Shown in pieces: positions 39,029 to 48,700 of a stretch of DNA of 64,000 bases (positions are counted from its first letter, which is position 1; every line of letters starts with the position of its first letter). A model generated the notes under the pieces. It made no database searches. It had not been told where the DNA came from and saw nothing but the letters and a program-made list of their open reading frames with translations. The stretch comes from Pseudomonadota bacterium (GTDB lineage: Bacteria; Pseudomonadota; Gammaproteobacteria; Acidiferrobacterales; Acidiferrobacteraceae), in assembly GCA_021784755.1 (NCBI GenBank), contig JAJYHM010000042.1, forward strand, positions 50,312-114,311, in the 5' to 3' direction. A program made the translations under genes and the position numbers.

Positions 39029-40921
39029 ATGGGTGACAGCGGCGAGGCCGGAGCGACCGACCCGGGCGTGACGGGGCGTTACGAGCGGTTCGGGTTTGGT
39101 GCAGAGTGCGAGGCCTCCGGAGTGCGGTTCCGTTTATGGGCGCCATCGGCGCGCACGGTGGATCTGGTGCTCGAGGGGTCGACTGTGCCGCCGATCGCGA
39201 TGAGGCCCGCGGGTGACGGGTGGTTCGAGGTGACGACTGACGCCGCGGATGTCGGCAGCCTCTATCGTTACCAGATCGACGGCGGGCTTGCGATCCCGGA
39301 CCCGGCGTCGCGGTTCCAGCCGCGCGACGCGCACGGACCGAGCGAGGTCGTGAACGGTGGCGCCTTCGCCTGGACCGATACCGCGTGGCGGGGACGTCCG
39401 TGGACGGACGCCGTCCTCTATGAATTGCATGTCGGCGCTTTCAGTCCCGAGGGGACCTATGCGGGGGCTGCGGCCCTCCTGCCGCGTCTCGTCGCGCTCG
39501 GGGTGACGGCCATCGAGCTCATGCCGGTCGCGGATTTTCCTGGGCGCGCGAACTGGGGCTATGACGGCGTGCTGCCCTTCGCCCCTGACAGCCGCTACGG
39601 CCGTCCCGAGGACCTGAAGGCATTGATCATGACGGCTCACGGCTTAGGTCTCATGGTCCTCCTGGATGTCGTCTACAACCACTTCGGGCCCGACGGCAAT
39701 TATCTGGGATGCTATGCCCCGTTGTTTTTTACGTCGCGCCACCACACCCCCTGGGGCGATGCCATAAACTTCGACGGGCCCGGCAGCGCGCACGTGCGTG
39801 CCTATTTCGAGGCGAACGTGCGCTATTGGCTGAACGAATATCATGTCGATGGTTTACGCTTCGATGCGGTCCATGCCATCGTCGACGATTCGCCGCAGTC
39901 CATCCTGACGTCCATCGCGCAGACGGTGGGACGTTTGCGTAGCGCCGGTCGCCACATCCATCTCATCCTTGAGAACGAGAACAACGAGGCCCGCTATCTC
40001 GAGCAGGGCGGATTTACTGCGCAATGGAACGATGACATGCACCACGTCCTGCATGTCCTCTTGACAGGCGAGACCGAGGGCTATTACGCGGATTATGCGC
40101 AAGATACGATGCGTCTGCTCGGGCGCTGTCTTACCGAGGGCTTCGCCTACCAGGGTGAGGTCTCGCCCTATCGGCAGGGCCCGCGTGGAGAGCCTTCGAC
40201 CGCGCTTGGCGCCGGCGCTTTCGTGAATTTCTTGCAAAACCACGACCAGGTCGGCAATCGGGCCTTCGGTGAGCGCATCACAGCCCTAGCGACCCCTGAG
40301 GCGGTGCGGGCCGCCACTGCGGTTTTGCTGCTCGCGCCCTCGCCACCCCTGCTTTTCATGGGCCAGGAATTCGGCTGCTCGCGGCCCTTTCTCTTTTTTT
40401 GCGACTTCGAGGCCGATCTCGGGCAGGCGGTCACCGAGGGGCGCCGCCGCGAGTTCGCGCGTTTCCGGCAATTCGCGGACGAGACCCGGAGGGCAGGGAT
40501 CCCCGACCCTAATAGCGAAGAGACTTTCCTGTCCAGTCGCCTCGACTGGCGTGAGGCGGGGAGCGCGGTGGGTGTTGCATGGCTTGCCTTTCATCAGGAT
40601 CTCCTTCAGGCCCGGGCCCGGCACCTGGCCGGGCGGCTCGCCCAAGGCCCCGTCCAATCCCTGGGCTTTGAACTCTTCGGGGGGCGCGGGATCGCCGCTG
40701 CGTGGCGTTTCGCCGACGGCTCTTTGCTCCATCTGCGCGCAAATCTCGGGCCTGCGCCCGTGAATGTGGGGCATCGGGTGGCGAAGGGGGCTTACTCGCC
40801 TGCCATGGTTCTCTATGCAAGCAGGCAAGCCCCGGGCGCGGCGGATGAGACGCTTGGGCCCTGGGGGGCGCGCTGGGAGTTATGGCCGGCAGCTACGAGC
40901 GCGCGGGCCGGCACCGCATGA
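39029..40921 (+). CDS. treZ: Malto-oligosyltrehalose trehalohydrolase
   Basis: Releases trehalose from maltooligosyltrehalose made by TreY. The 630-residue GH13_10 enzyme has a CBM48-type N-terminal domain (VRFRLWAPSARTVDLVLEG), then DAVLYELHVGAFSPEGTYAGA, LLDVVYNHFGPDGNYL, nucleophile region DGLRFDAVHAI and the Glu in LILENENNEARYL, followed by NFLQNHDQVGNRA. There are two possible starts, ATG 39011 (GAGGAG 4 bases before) and ATG 39029 (AGAGGAG 5 bases before). The downstream one is used with little to choose between them. It overlaps treY by 4 bases. Confidence 0.95.
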   Translation: MGDSGEAGATDPGVTGRYERFGFGAECEASGVRFRLWAPSARTVDLVLEGSTVPPIAMRPAGDGWFEVTTDAADVGSLYRYQIDGGLAIPDPASRFQPRDAHGPSEVVNGGAFAWTDTAWRGRPWTDAVLYELHVGAFSPEGTYAGAAALLPRLVALGVTAIELMPVADFPGRANWGYDGVLPFAPDSRYGRPEDLKALIMTAHGLGLMVLLDVVYNHFGPDGNYLGCYAPLFFTSRHHTPWGDAINFDGPGSAHVRAYFEANVRYWLNEYHVDGLRFDAVHAIVDDSPQSILTSIAQTVGRLRSAGRHIHLILENENNEARYLEQGGFTAQWNDDMHHVLHVLLTGETEGYYADYAQDTMRLLGRCLTEGFAYQGEVSPYRQGPRGEPSTALGAGAFVNFLQNHDQVGNRAFGERITALATPEAVRAATAVLLLAPSPPLLFMGQEFGCSRPFLFFCDFEADLGQAVTEGRRREFARFRQFADETRRAGIPDPNSEETFLSSRLDWREAGSAVGVAWLAFHQDLLQARARHLAGRLAQGPVQSLGFELFGGRGIAAAWRFADGSLLHLRANLGPAPVNVGHRVAKGAYSPAMVLYASRQAPGAADETLGPWGARWELWPAATSARAGTA

Positions 40922-43893
40922 GCGGCGACGGGCCTGCCCGAAAGACGGCGCGGCGCGGCGCGGCGCGTGATGGCGCCGTGCCGACTGCGACCTACCGTTG
41001 GCAATTTCACAAAGGCTTCGGCTTCCGGGATGCCGCGCGGCTTGCCACCTATCTTGCGGACCTCGGCGTGAGTCATTGCTACGCCTCACCCTACTTGAAG
41101 GCCCATCCGGGCAGCACGCACGGCTACGATATCGTCGACCACGCGTGCGTCAACCCGGAAGTCGGCACCGAGGACGAGCGCCGGGAGTTCGTGGCGGCCT
41201 TGCGCCGTCAGGACCTCTCGCAGATCATTGATATCGTGCCCAACCACATGCGCGTGGACGATCCGGACAACCAGCTTTGGTGGGACGTGCTCGCGCATGG
41301 CCGATGTTCGCGGTTTGCGCATTATTTCGATATTGACTGGAAAACGCCCGAGCGTCCCTATGAGGACAAACTCGTTATCCCGATCCTCGGGGGGCAGTAC
41401 GGCGAGGTGCTGGAATCGGGCGCCATGGTGCTCGACTTCGATCCGGGACGGGGCGGGTTCGTGGTGCGCTATTACGATCATATGCTGCCCATAAGCCCCA
41501 AATCCTATCCGCAGATCCTAGCCGAGGTGGCGCAGTCGATCCATCTTGGACCCGGTGACGAGGCGCTCGGTCAGGAGATATCGGAGCTCATTGCGCTCTT
41601 CGAGCGAACAAGTGTCCCGGCCGATGGGTCCACCCCCGAAGAGGCCGCGCGCCTTATCGAGGAAGGGGCGCGCCGGTTGGGTGCCTGGGTCTCCGGTAAC
41701 GCGCGCTGCGCGGGCGCCTTGAGCCAGGTGTTGGCGCGCTATAACGGGGGCGCGGGCGCGGGCGCGGAACGCTACGATGCGCTGCACAGCCTCTTGGAGC
41801 AGCAGGCCTACCGGCTGACGTTTTGGCGGGTCGCTGGATATGAGATCAATTACCGGCGATTTTTCGACATCAACGAGCTTGCCGCATTACGCATGGAGGA
41901 TCCGGGGGTGTTCTCCACCACCCATGGCCTGATCGGCGCGTGGATCGCCGCAGGCGACGTGGCGGGGCTCAGGGTTGATCATCCCGATGGCCTACGCGAC
42001 CCGCGCGAGTATTTTGCGAGGCTTCAGGACTTCGCGTGCGCGGCGCGAGATGGGGGTGCGCGTGGCATGGAGGCTTCCGCCGAACGAACGCCCTTTTATC
42101 TTGTCGTCGAGAAGATCCTGGGTGCCGATGAGGCGCTGCCCGGCGATTGGTCGGTGAGCGGCACGACCGGCTACGATTTTCTGCGTCTTGCCAGCGGCGT
42201 TCTGGTGTCAGCGGACGGGGAGGCCGGTGTGGACGCGGCTTATGAAGCCTTCGTGGGGGCGCGGGACGATTACGCGAGCATGCTCTACGAATGCAAGGGG
42301 CTCATCATGCATACGAGTCTCGGAAGCGAGGTCCATGCCTTGGGTATCGCGCTGGATCGCATCGCGGAACGGGATCGGCGGACGCGGGACTTTACCTTGT
42401 CGGCCCAAAGGACTGCGCTCTTTGAGATCGTCGCGTGTTTCCCCGTGTACCGAACCTATGTAAGCGCGCCGGGCGCCTCTTCGGCCGATCGATCGATCAT
42501 TGAGACAGCCTGTGCGCGCGCCTTGGAGCGTAACCCGCTCGTGGAGGCCGCGGTGGTCGATTTCATACGCGATCTTTTGTTGCTCGAGGGGTTTGGGAGC
42601 CGGACGCCCGAGGAACGTGCCGAGATCCTGGAGTTTATTGCCGCCTTCCAGCAATACACGGGACCTGTGATGGCCAAGGGTCTGGAGGACACGCTCTTCT
42701 ACCGCTACAACCGACTTGTGTCCTTAAACGAGGTAGGCGGGGATCCCTCGCGGTTCGCAGTGTCGCTCAAGGCTTTCCATGAGGCGAACGGTACACGGCT
42801 TCGCGAGCATCCGGCGACCATGTTGGCGACATCCACGCACGATACGAAGCGTAGCGAGGATGTGCGCGCGCGGCTGCACGTGCTGTCCGAGATCCCGGAG
42901 GCGTGGGCCGCGTGCGCGCAACAGCTGAAAGAGCGTCATCAGTCCTTTAAGGCCTTGGGTGGGGCTGCACCCTCGGTCCGGGACGAGTACCTCTTTTATC
43001 AGACCTTGATCGGTGTGTGGCCCTTCGTGCGCACGCCCGAGACGTGGGCGGATGCTCGCACACGGCTTCGGGACTACATGCTGAAGGCCGCGCGCGAGGC
43101 CAAGTGCGAGACGAGTTGGGTGAAGCCCGTTGGCGAATACGAGGACGCCTTGATCGCCTTTGTGGACGCCGTCACCGATCCCGAGGCAAACGCCCGCGCG
43201 CTCGATGTGCTGGAGTCCTTCGCCGCCCCGGTGGCGCGGGCGGGACTCTGGACGGCGTTGAGTCAGCTCGCTCTGAAGCTTCTGGCCCCGGGTGTGCCGG
43301 ATATCTATCAAGGGACCGAGTTGTGGGACTTCAGTCTCGTGGATCCGGATAATCGTCGCCCCGTGGACTACGGGGAGCGGACGCGGATGCTTGCCGAGAT
43401 CGCGCGCTTGGATGATGCGGACGAGTTGGCGCGCGCTCGCGCTCTCGCGGCTTGGCTTGCCCATCCCGAAGATGGCCATGTAAAGATGCATACGACGCAC
43501 CGTCTTCTGCGGCTGCGACGCGCGCACCCCGAGATTTGCACGCGCGGCAGCTACGAGGCCCTGTATGCCGAAGGCGAGCGCGCGCGGCACCTCGTCTGCT
43601 TTGCCCGGTGTCACAAGGACCAGGCGTGGCTTGTGGTCGTGCCTCGCCATTATTGGGTGCTCACCGAGGGTGGGCGGCGTCTGCCGACAGGTTCTGCCGT
43701 GTGGGGCGGCACACGCGTCCCGGTTCCGGCGTCTTGCGCGGCTTGGTCTTGGCGTCACGTATTGGTACCGGGGGTGGCGGGGCCGGGCGCAGTGCGGAGC
43801 CAAGGGATGCTCGCCGCCGAACTCTTGGCAGAGTTTCCGATCGCAGTTCTCGTAGGATCTCCGCGCGGCCACGAAGTGCGCGACGCACCCTGA
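40918..43893 (+). CDS. treY: Malto-oligosyltrehalose synthase
   Basis: Converts the reducing end of maltodextrin to a trehalose linkage. The 991-residue GH13_26 enzyme has TYRWQFHKGFGFRDAARLATYL at its N-terminus, the SPYLKAHPGSTHGYDIVDH block, DIVPNHM, AGLRVDHPDGLRDP with the nucleophile, LVVEKILGADE with the Glu, and near the end ATSTHDTKRSEDVRARL. ATG 40918 overlaps the treZ stop. An earlier ATG at 40882 is possible. No otsA or otsB is in the window, so TreYZ from glucan is the visible source of trehalose here. Confidence 0.95.
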   Translation: MSGDGPARKTARRGAARDGAVPTATYRWQFHKGFGFRDAARLATYLADLGVSHCYASPYLKAHPGSTHGYDIVDHACVNPEVGTEDERREFVAALRRQDLSQIIDIVPNHMRVDDPDNQLWWDVLAHGRCSRFAHYFDIDWKTPERPYEDKLVIPILGGQYGEVLESGAMVLDFDPGRGGFVVRYYDHMLPISPKSYPQILAEVAQSIHLGPGDEALGQEISELIALFERTSVPADGSTPEEAARLIEEGARRLGAWVSGNARCAGALSQVLARYNGGAGAGAERYDALHSLLEQQAYRLTFWRVAGYEINYRRFFDINELAALRMEDPGVFSTTHGLIGAWIAAGDVAGLRVDHPDGLRDPREYFARLQDFACAARDGGARGMEASAERTPFYLVVEKILGADEALPGDWSVSGTTGYDFLRLASGVLVSADGEAGVDAAYEAFVGARDDYASMLYECKGLIMHTSLGSEVHALGIALDRIAERDRRTRDFTLSAQRTALFEIVACFPVYRTYVSAPGASSADRSIIETACARALERNPLVEAAVVDFIRDLLLLEGFGSRTPEERAEILEFIAAFQQYTGPVMAKGLEDTLFYRYNRLVSLNEVGGDPSRFAVSLKAFHEANGTRLREHPATMLATSTHDTKRSEDVRARLHVLSEIPEAWAACAQQLKERHQSFKALGGAAPSVRDEYLFYQTLIGVWPFVRTPETWADARTRLRDYMLKAAREAKCETSWVKPVGEYEDALIAFVDAVTDPEANARALDVLESFAAPVARAGLWTALSQLALKLLAPGVPDIYQGTELWDFSLVDPDNRRPVDYGERTRMLAEIARLDDADELARARALAAWLAHPEDGHVKMHTTHRLLRLRRAHPEICTRGSYEALYAEGERARHLVCFARCHKDQAWLVVVPRHYWVLTEGGRRLPTGSAVWGGTRVPVPASCAAWSWRHVLVPGVAGPGAVRSQGMLAAELLAEFPIAVLVGSPRGHEVRDAP

Positions 43894-43975
43894 GCCGCTG
43901 TGGGGCGCGCCGGGACATCGTAGCCATGATACGCTAGATCCCCAAATCCCAGGAAAGAGAGACGGGAACGCGGTC

Positions 43976-44530
43976 ATGGCGAAGCAGTACCCGAGCATTC
44001 CGCAGCGCTGGGCGCAATTCATAGCCGAACAAAAGATCTTCTTCGTGGCCACCGCCACCGCGGATTCGCGCGTCAACATCTCGCCCAAGGGGCTAGAGAG
44101 CCTGCGCATCCTGGACCCCAACCGCGTGGCGTGGTTGAACCTTACGGGCAGTGGCAACGAATCCGCCGCCCACGTCCAGACTGATCCGCGCATGACCTTG
44201 ATGTTCTGCGCCTTCACCGGCGATCCAGTCATTTTGCGCTTGTACGGCACGGCGCGCGCCGTGCATCACTCCGACCAGGAGTGGGGGATGCTGTCGGCGC
44301 TGTTCCCATGCCTGCCTGGTGCGCGCCAGATCTTTGATGTGGCGATCGACCTCGTACAGACCTCGTGCGGTTTCGGGGTCCCCTATTTCGATTTCGTGGG
44401 CGACAGGCCCGATCTGCGCGTCTGGACCGAGAAGAAGGGGGAGGACGGCGTGCGACGCTATTGGCAGGAGCGCAACGCGATCAGCATAGACGGGATAGAG
44501 ACCGGGATCGATCAAAAAAATCGGACCTGA
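43976..44530 (+). CDS. Pyridoxamine 5'-phosphate oxidase-like flavin protein
   Basis: 184-residue protein of the split-barrel FMN-binding superfamily. The N-terminal part carries FVATATADSRVNISPKG, then WLNLTGSGNESAAHVQTDPRMTLMFCAF and RLYGTARAV, which together form the usual core. These proteins may be flavin- or F420-dependent reductases or haem-binding proteins; the true PdxH residues for pyridoxine phosphate are not evident, so a role in vitamin B6 synthesis is unlikely. It stands alone 82 bases after treY, with an AGGAAAGAGAG upstream region. Confidence 0.82.
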   Translation: MAKQYPSIPQRWAQFIAEQKIFFVATATADSRVNISPKGLESLRILDPNRVAWLNLTGSGNESAAHVQTDPRMTLMFCAFTGDPVILRLYGTARAVHHSDQEWGMLSALFPCLPGARQIFDVAIDLVQTSCGFGVPYFDFVGDRPDLRVWTEKKGEDGVRRYWQERNAISIDGIETGIDQKNRT

Positions 44531-44901
44531 CCGGCCGGTGTGCCTGGCCTTGTGCAGACTGAGGAAGGTGGTGGGCAAGGCCTCCATGGGCATGGCCCGG
44601 GCCCTCATCGGTCGCCCATATCGTTGTGACTGGAAAGCAGCCTGGCCCCACGCCCGGACCCATCCCTGCATCGGGGCCCGTGGGGTGCGCTCGGCGGCTT
44701 CGCGCCCTTCGCGGCTTTGCAGCGATCATCGGCCAAACGACCGCGGTTACCGAGTCCCTGGCGGAGACATGTTGTGGGGCGCAAACTTTTTCTTGTGATT
44801 TTGCGATCGCGCATATTATTATATGCTTAGATGGTGTAGGGGGTGCGCCCCGATCGGCGTTGCCTCGTATCCGCCCAGGGGACTACTCGGGAGGCGTTGC
44901 A
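44531..44901. other. 371-bp region upstream of the cyo operon
   Basis: No supported gene. The open frame of cyoA extends into it without family resemblance. The last 110 bases turn AT-rich, unlike their surroundings, and probably contain the cyo promoter. Confidence 0.5.
44793..44821 (+). promoter_or_regulatory. Possible cyo promoter in AT-rich patch
   Basis: TTGTGA, 17 bases, TTATTA, about 80 bases before the cyoA ATG. The small palindrome GCGATCGC lies in the spacer. It is the best candidate in the region but only moderate in match. Confidence 0.35.
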
Positions 44902-45861
44902 ATGCGGGTAAGGCAGTACGGTTCCGTCGTGTGTAGGATAGGCAGGCTTGTCCGTTCCATCGCTTTCCTTCCTCTTCTGCTTCTTTCTGGATGTTCCGCC
45001 CATAGCTTGTCCCGACAATTCCTGATCTTCCACCCGGCCGGACCCTTGTCGGGGGCGGATATGCGGTTCACGGTCCTCGATGTCGCTGTCATGCTGGGCA
45101 TCATTATCCCTACCGCAGTCGTCACCACCTTCTTCCTGCTTCATTATCGCAAGACCAATACCACCGCCGCTTACGACCCCACGTGGTCCCACTCCAATGT
45201 CATAGAACTCGTCGTCTGGGCGGTACCGTTGCTCACAGTGGCGCTGTTGGGTTACTACGCTTATCGAGGCACCTACGCGGTGGACCCGTTTCATCCGCGC
45301 CTATTGAAGGTCGCCCAGGCAGGGCCCGGAGCGGTACCACCACGCCTGCGGGTGGATGTCATTACGACCGATTGGCAGTGGCTTTTTATCTATCCCAAGC
45401 AGCACATCGCCATCGCCAATGAACTCGTCATTCCGCGTGGGGCGACCGTGGATTTCCATATGACATCGGCAACGGTGGTGAACGACTTCTTCATACCAAA
45501 TCTTGCCGGCATGATCGACGTCATGCCGGGGATGCGCACCGAGCAGGTTCTGGTGGCGGACAAGCTGGGCACCTACAAGGGGTACTCGGCGAACTTCAGC
45601 GGCAGCGGCTTTTCCTGGATGGGCTTCAAGACACGTGTCATAAGCCCGAAACGTTTCCAGGATTGGGTGCAATCTGTTCAACATGTGCCCCTGCATATGG
45701 ATTATGCGCAATTCAACGCCTTCGCAAAGCCCACAAAAAATATCAATGGCAAGACCTATGAATTCTCGGACGTCAAGGGACGACTCTTCGACCAGGTCAT
45801 TGAGGGGGTCCTGAAGGGTAGGGTCTATACGACCCAACTGCCACCGCCCGGATCGGCGTAA
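44902..45861 (+). CDS. cyoA: Cytochrome o ubiquinol oxidase subunit II
   Basis: 319-residue membrane-anchored subunit of a proton-pumping quinol oxidase. It begins with a lipoprotein signal, with lipobox LLSGC at Cys31, followed by two membrane helices and a periplasmic cupredoxin domain containing DWQWLFIYP, VVNDFFIPNLAGMIDVMPGM and SGSGFSWMGFK. The Cu-A ligands (two Cys and the second His) are absent, as in E. coli CyoA, so it accepts electrons from quinol and not cytochrome c. ATG 44902 has GGAGGC 6 bases upstream. It is the first gene of cyoABCD. Confidence 0.95.
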   Translation: MRVRQYGSVVCRIGRLVRSIAFLPLLLLSGCSAHSLSRQFLIFHPAGPLSGADMRFTVLDVAVMLGIIIPTAVVTTFFLLHYRKTNTTAAYDPTWSHSNVIELVVWAVPLLTVALLGYYAYRGTYAVDPFHPRLLKVAQAGPGAVPPRLRVDVITTDWQWLFIYPKQHIAIANELVIPRGATVDFHMTSATVVNDFFIPNLAGMIDVMPGMRTEQVLVADKLGTYKGYSANFSGSGFSWMGFKTRVISPKRFQDWVQSVQHVPLHMDYAQFNAFAKPTKNINGKTYEFSDVKGRLFDQVIEGVLKGRVYTTQLPPPGSA

Positions 45862-45937
45862 GGCCGCACGACCGCTTCGGGCCGATCCACCCGCCCTTGG
45901 TCACCCAGTCTTTCTCGCTTAACAGGAGTGCCAGTTT

Positions 45938-48019
45938 ATGGTGAACGTGCAAGGACCCTGGAGCCCGATTTTCGGGCGTCTGTCGCTTGGGGCGATCCCG
46001 GACAATCCGATCATAGCCGGCGCCTTCATTTTCTCGGTCGTGCTTGGAATCCTGGTCCTCGCTTACCTCACCTATGCCGACCGATGGGGCTATCTTTGGC
46101 GGGAGTGGTTGACGACCGTCGACCACAAGAAGATCGGGGTCATGTATATCATCATAGGCCTCGTCATGCTGTTCCGCGGTTTCATCGATGCGCTCATGAT
46201 GCGCACCCAGCAGGTCTTGGCCGACGGAGCCCATTCGCCGGGCTTTCTGGGAGCCGCGCACGGCTATCTCGTACCCTACCATTTCGATCAGATCTATAGC
46301 GCGCACGGGACCATCATGATCCTGTTTGCCGCCACCCCCATACTGGTTGGTCTCATGAACGTTGTCGTGCCCTTACAGATCGGTGCACGTGATATGGCCT
46401 TTCCCTACTTGAATGCGTTGGGGCTCTGGCTTACCGCCGTGGGTGCGGCTCTCATCATGTTGTCCTTATTTCTGGGCGATTTTTCGCACGCAGGCTGGGT
46501 CGGGCTCACGCCGCTCACCGAGCTTGCCTATAGCCCGGGGGTGGGTACGGACTATTGGATGTGGGCCATTCAGATTTCGAGTGTCGGCACGACCCTTGGG
46601 GCCGCGAATCTGATCGCGACCATTATCAAGATGCGCGCCCCGGGCATGACTTGGGGACGGTTGCCGATCTTCACTTGGACTGCGCTCAGCACCAACATCA
46701 TCGCACTCACGTCCTTTCCACTCCTGGGCGTGGCCTTAGGATTGCTCGGACTCGATCGCTACTTCGGGACGCACTTTTTTACGGCGGGCATGGGCGGCAA
46801 TCTCATGCTGTATTCCGACCTCTTCTGGATGTGGGGTCACCCCGAAGTCTATTTCGTCATTCTGCCGGCCTTCGGCATGATGTCGGAGATCATTCCGACA
46901 TTCTCCGAGAAACCGCTTTTTGGCTACGTCACGATGGTGGCGGCAAGCTTTGCGATCGCGGGTGTATCGTGGTCCGTCTGGCTGCACCACTTCTTCACCA
47001 TGGGGGCCGGTCCGCGCGTCAACACCTTTTTTAGCATAGCCACGATGGTCGTGGGGATCCCCACGGGCGTGAAGGTGTTCAATTGGGCGTTCACGATCTA
47101 CCGTGGTCGCAGCCGCTTCGAGACCCCTATGATGTGGGCGATAGGGGCGCTTTTCATGCTGCTCGTGGGGGGGCTTACGGGCATGATGTTGGCCATGCCG
47201 CCTGTCAATTACAGCGTCCACAACAGCGTGTTCGTGGTGGCGCATTTCCATACCATGCTGATGGTGGTGGTCTACGGCATTCTGGGGGCGGTCACCTACT
47301 GGTTTCCTAAGGTCTTTGGCTTCCGGCTGAACGAGCCGCTCGGCAAGCGCTTCTTCTGGACCTTCACGATAGGCACCATCATGGTCTTCATCCCGATGTA
47401 CACCTCGGGCTTCATGGGGATGACGCGCCGCCTCGATTATCTGACGAACCCGGCACTTTTTCCCTTCGAGGTCGCGGAGGAGCTCGGCATAGGGTTCTAT
47501 CTCGTGTCGGTCTATTACTTCGTGCGCCAGCTCTATGTCAGCCTGCGCGATCGCAACGCCAACCGCGTCGGCGCCGATGCCTGGGGCAGCGCGCGTACGC
47601 TCGAATGGCTTGCGCCGTCACCTGTGCCATTTTATAACTTCGCAGTCACGCCGCGTGTGCATGCGCGCGACGAACTCGTGTGGCGCCGGGGGCAGGGTCT
47701 GGATGGTGTGGCACCGACCCATTACGAGGATATCCCAATGCCCCGGAACACGTCCGTACCGCTTGTGATCGGCGCCTTCGCGTTGGGGCTCGGCTTCGGG
47801 CTCGTGTGGCGCATCTGGTGGCTTACGGACGCTTCATTTATCGCCATCATCCTGACTGTGATCGCGCGTTCGTTTGTGCGTGATACGGATTATGTGGTGA
47901 AGGCCGGAGAGGTAGAGCGGATCGAAAAGAATCTGCGGCAGCGGGCGGCCGAGGTAGCGCGCGCGGGGGCGGCCGCAGGTGGAATCGACGTGCTTCGTCC
48001 ACGGGAGTCGAGCCCCTGA
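45938..48019 (+). CDS. cyoB: Cytochrome o ubiquinol oxidase subunit I
   Basis: 693-residue haem-copper oxidase core subunit with about 15 membrane helices, which reduces O2 and pumps protons. The Cu-B and haem ligands are visible: GHPEVYF with the His-Tyr pair, LHHFF, and the AHFHTM pair. The E. coli quinol-site residues Arg71, Asp75, His98 and Gln101 correspond to Arg80, Asp84, His115 and Gln118 in FRGFIDALMMRTQQ and YHFDQIYSAHG. ATG 45938 has AGGAG 9 bases upstream. Compared with E. coli there is an 8-residue insertion between the two halves of this site. Confidence 0.97.
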   Translation: MVNVQGPWSPIFGRLSLGAIPDNPIIAGAFIFSVVLGILVLAYLTYADRWGYLWREWLTTVDHKKIGVMYIIIGLVMLFRGFIDALMMRTQQVLADGAHSPGFLGAAHGYLVPYHFDQIYSAHGTIMILFAATPILVGLMNVVVPLQIGARDMAFPYLNALGLWLTAVGAALIMLSLFLGDFSHAGWVGLTPLTELAYSPGVGTDYWMWAIQISSVGTTLGAANLIATIIKMRAPGMTWGRLPIFTWTALSTNIIALTSFPLLGVALGLLGLDRYFGTHFFTAGMGGNLMLYSDLFWMWGHPEVYFVILPAFGMMSEIIPTFSEKPLFGYVTMVAASFAIAGVSWSVWLHHFFTMGAGPRVNTFFSIATMVVGIPTGVKVFNWAFTIYRGRSRFETPMMWAIGALFMLLVGGLTGMMLAMPPVNYSVHNSVFVVAHFHTMLMVVVYGILGAVTYWFPKVFGFRLNEPLGKRFFWTFTIGTIMVFIPMYTSGFMGMTRRLDYLTNPALFPFEVAEELGIGFYLVSVYYFVRQLYVSLRDRNANRVGADAWGSARTLEWLAPSPVPFYNFAVTPRVHARDELVWRRGQGLDGVAPTHYEDIPMPRNTSVPLVIGAFALGLGFGLVWRIWWLTDASFIAIILTVIARSFVRDTDYVVKAGEVERIEKNLRQRAAEVARAGAAAGGIDVLRPRESSP

Positions 48020-48070
48020 TAGGTGTGCTACGCAGGCGGTTTGGTGTAAGAGAAGTCTTGGGGGTAAGCG

Positions 48071-48700
48071 ATGATGACGGCAAGCGGCGGTATGGAATCG
48101 GGGCAAAGCGCGCTCTGGGAGCCCCATTATCACCACGATGTGATAGCGACGCGCACGCTAGGCTTTTGGTTGTACATGCTGAGCGATGCGATGATCTTCG
48201 CGGGCCTCTTCGCAGCCTACGGGGTTTTGAGCCATACCTACAATGCGGCCGGGGGGCCGGTTCTGCATGCGCTCGTGCATCCGTGGACAGCCTACGCGGA
48301 GACTTTGTCGGTGTTCGCGAGCGTGCTCGCCTACGGAGGCGTGATGGTGGCCCTGAAGCGCGGCAGCCGCGAGGGCGTGCTCGCGGGCCTCGTGGCCGCC
48401 TTCCTCTTGGGGGCGCTCTTTGTGGGGCTCGAGGTTCACGAATTCGCGGCTCTGTTTCGCATGGGCATCTATCCTGAAGGGAGCGGCTACCTATCGGCGT
48501 TTTTTGCCTTGGTCATGACGCATGGGATCCACATGGCCTTCGGACTCCTATGGATGGCGACGATGTTTTTTCAGGTCGCGGCCCAGGGCTTGACCGACAA
48601 GACGGTTTACCGCTTGTTGAACCTGAAGCTTTTTTGGCACTTTCAGGCGATTCTCTGGGTGCTGGTCTATACCTTCGTCGACATGCGAGGAGTCCTCTGA
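48071..48700 (+). CDS. cyoC: Cytochrome o ubiquinol oxidase subunit III
   Basis: 209-residue subunit III with five membrane helices, lacking the first two helices of mitochondrial subunit III as bo3 oxidases do. Family text includes GFWLYMLSDAMIFAGLFAAYGVL, LGALFVGLEVHEF with the conserved Glu, and THGIHMAFGLLWM. It probably stabilises the core subunit. ATG 48071 follows GGGGGTAAGCG; the second codon is also ATG. The stop codon TGA shares its A with the cyoD ATG. Confidence 0.95.
   Translation: MMTASGGMESGQSALWEPHYHHDVIATRTLGFWLYMLSDAMIFAGLFAAYGVLSHTYNAAGGPVLHALVHPWTAYAETLSVFASVLAYGGVMVALKRGSREGVLAGLVAAFLLGALFVGLEVHEFAALFRMGIYPEGSGYLSAFFALVMTHGIHMAFGLLWMATMFFQVAAQGLTDKTVYRLLNLKLFWHFQAILWVLVYTFVDMRGVL

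Noticed and set aside
42724..44250. Open frame of about 508 codons on the minus strand opposite treY and the PNPOx-like gene
   Set aside because: It runs across two verified genes and their gap, is rich in Arg/His/Pro, and has no ribosome-binding site or recognisable domain.
44902..45861. Cytochrome c oxidase (Cu-A) subunit II
   Set aside because: The Cu-A cysteines are missing and the CyoA-type text is present, so it is a quinol oxidase subunit.
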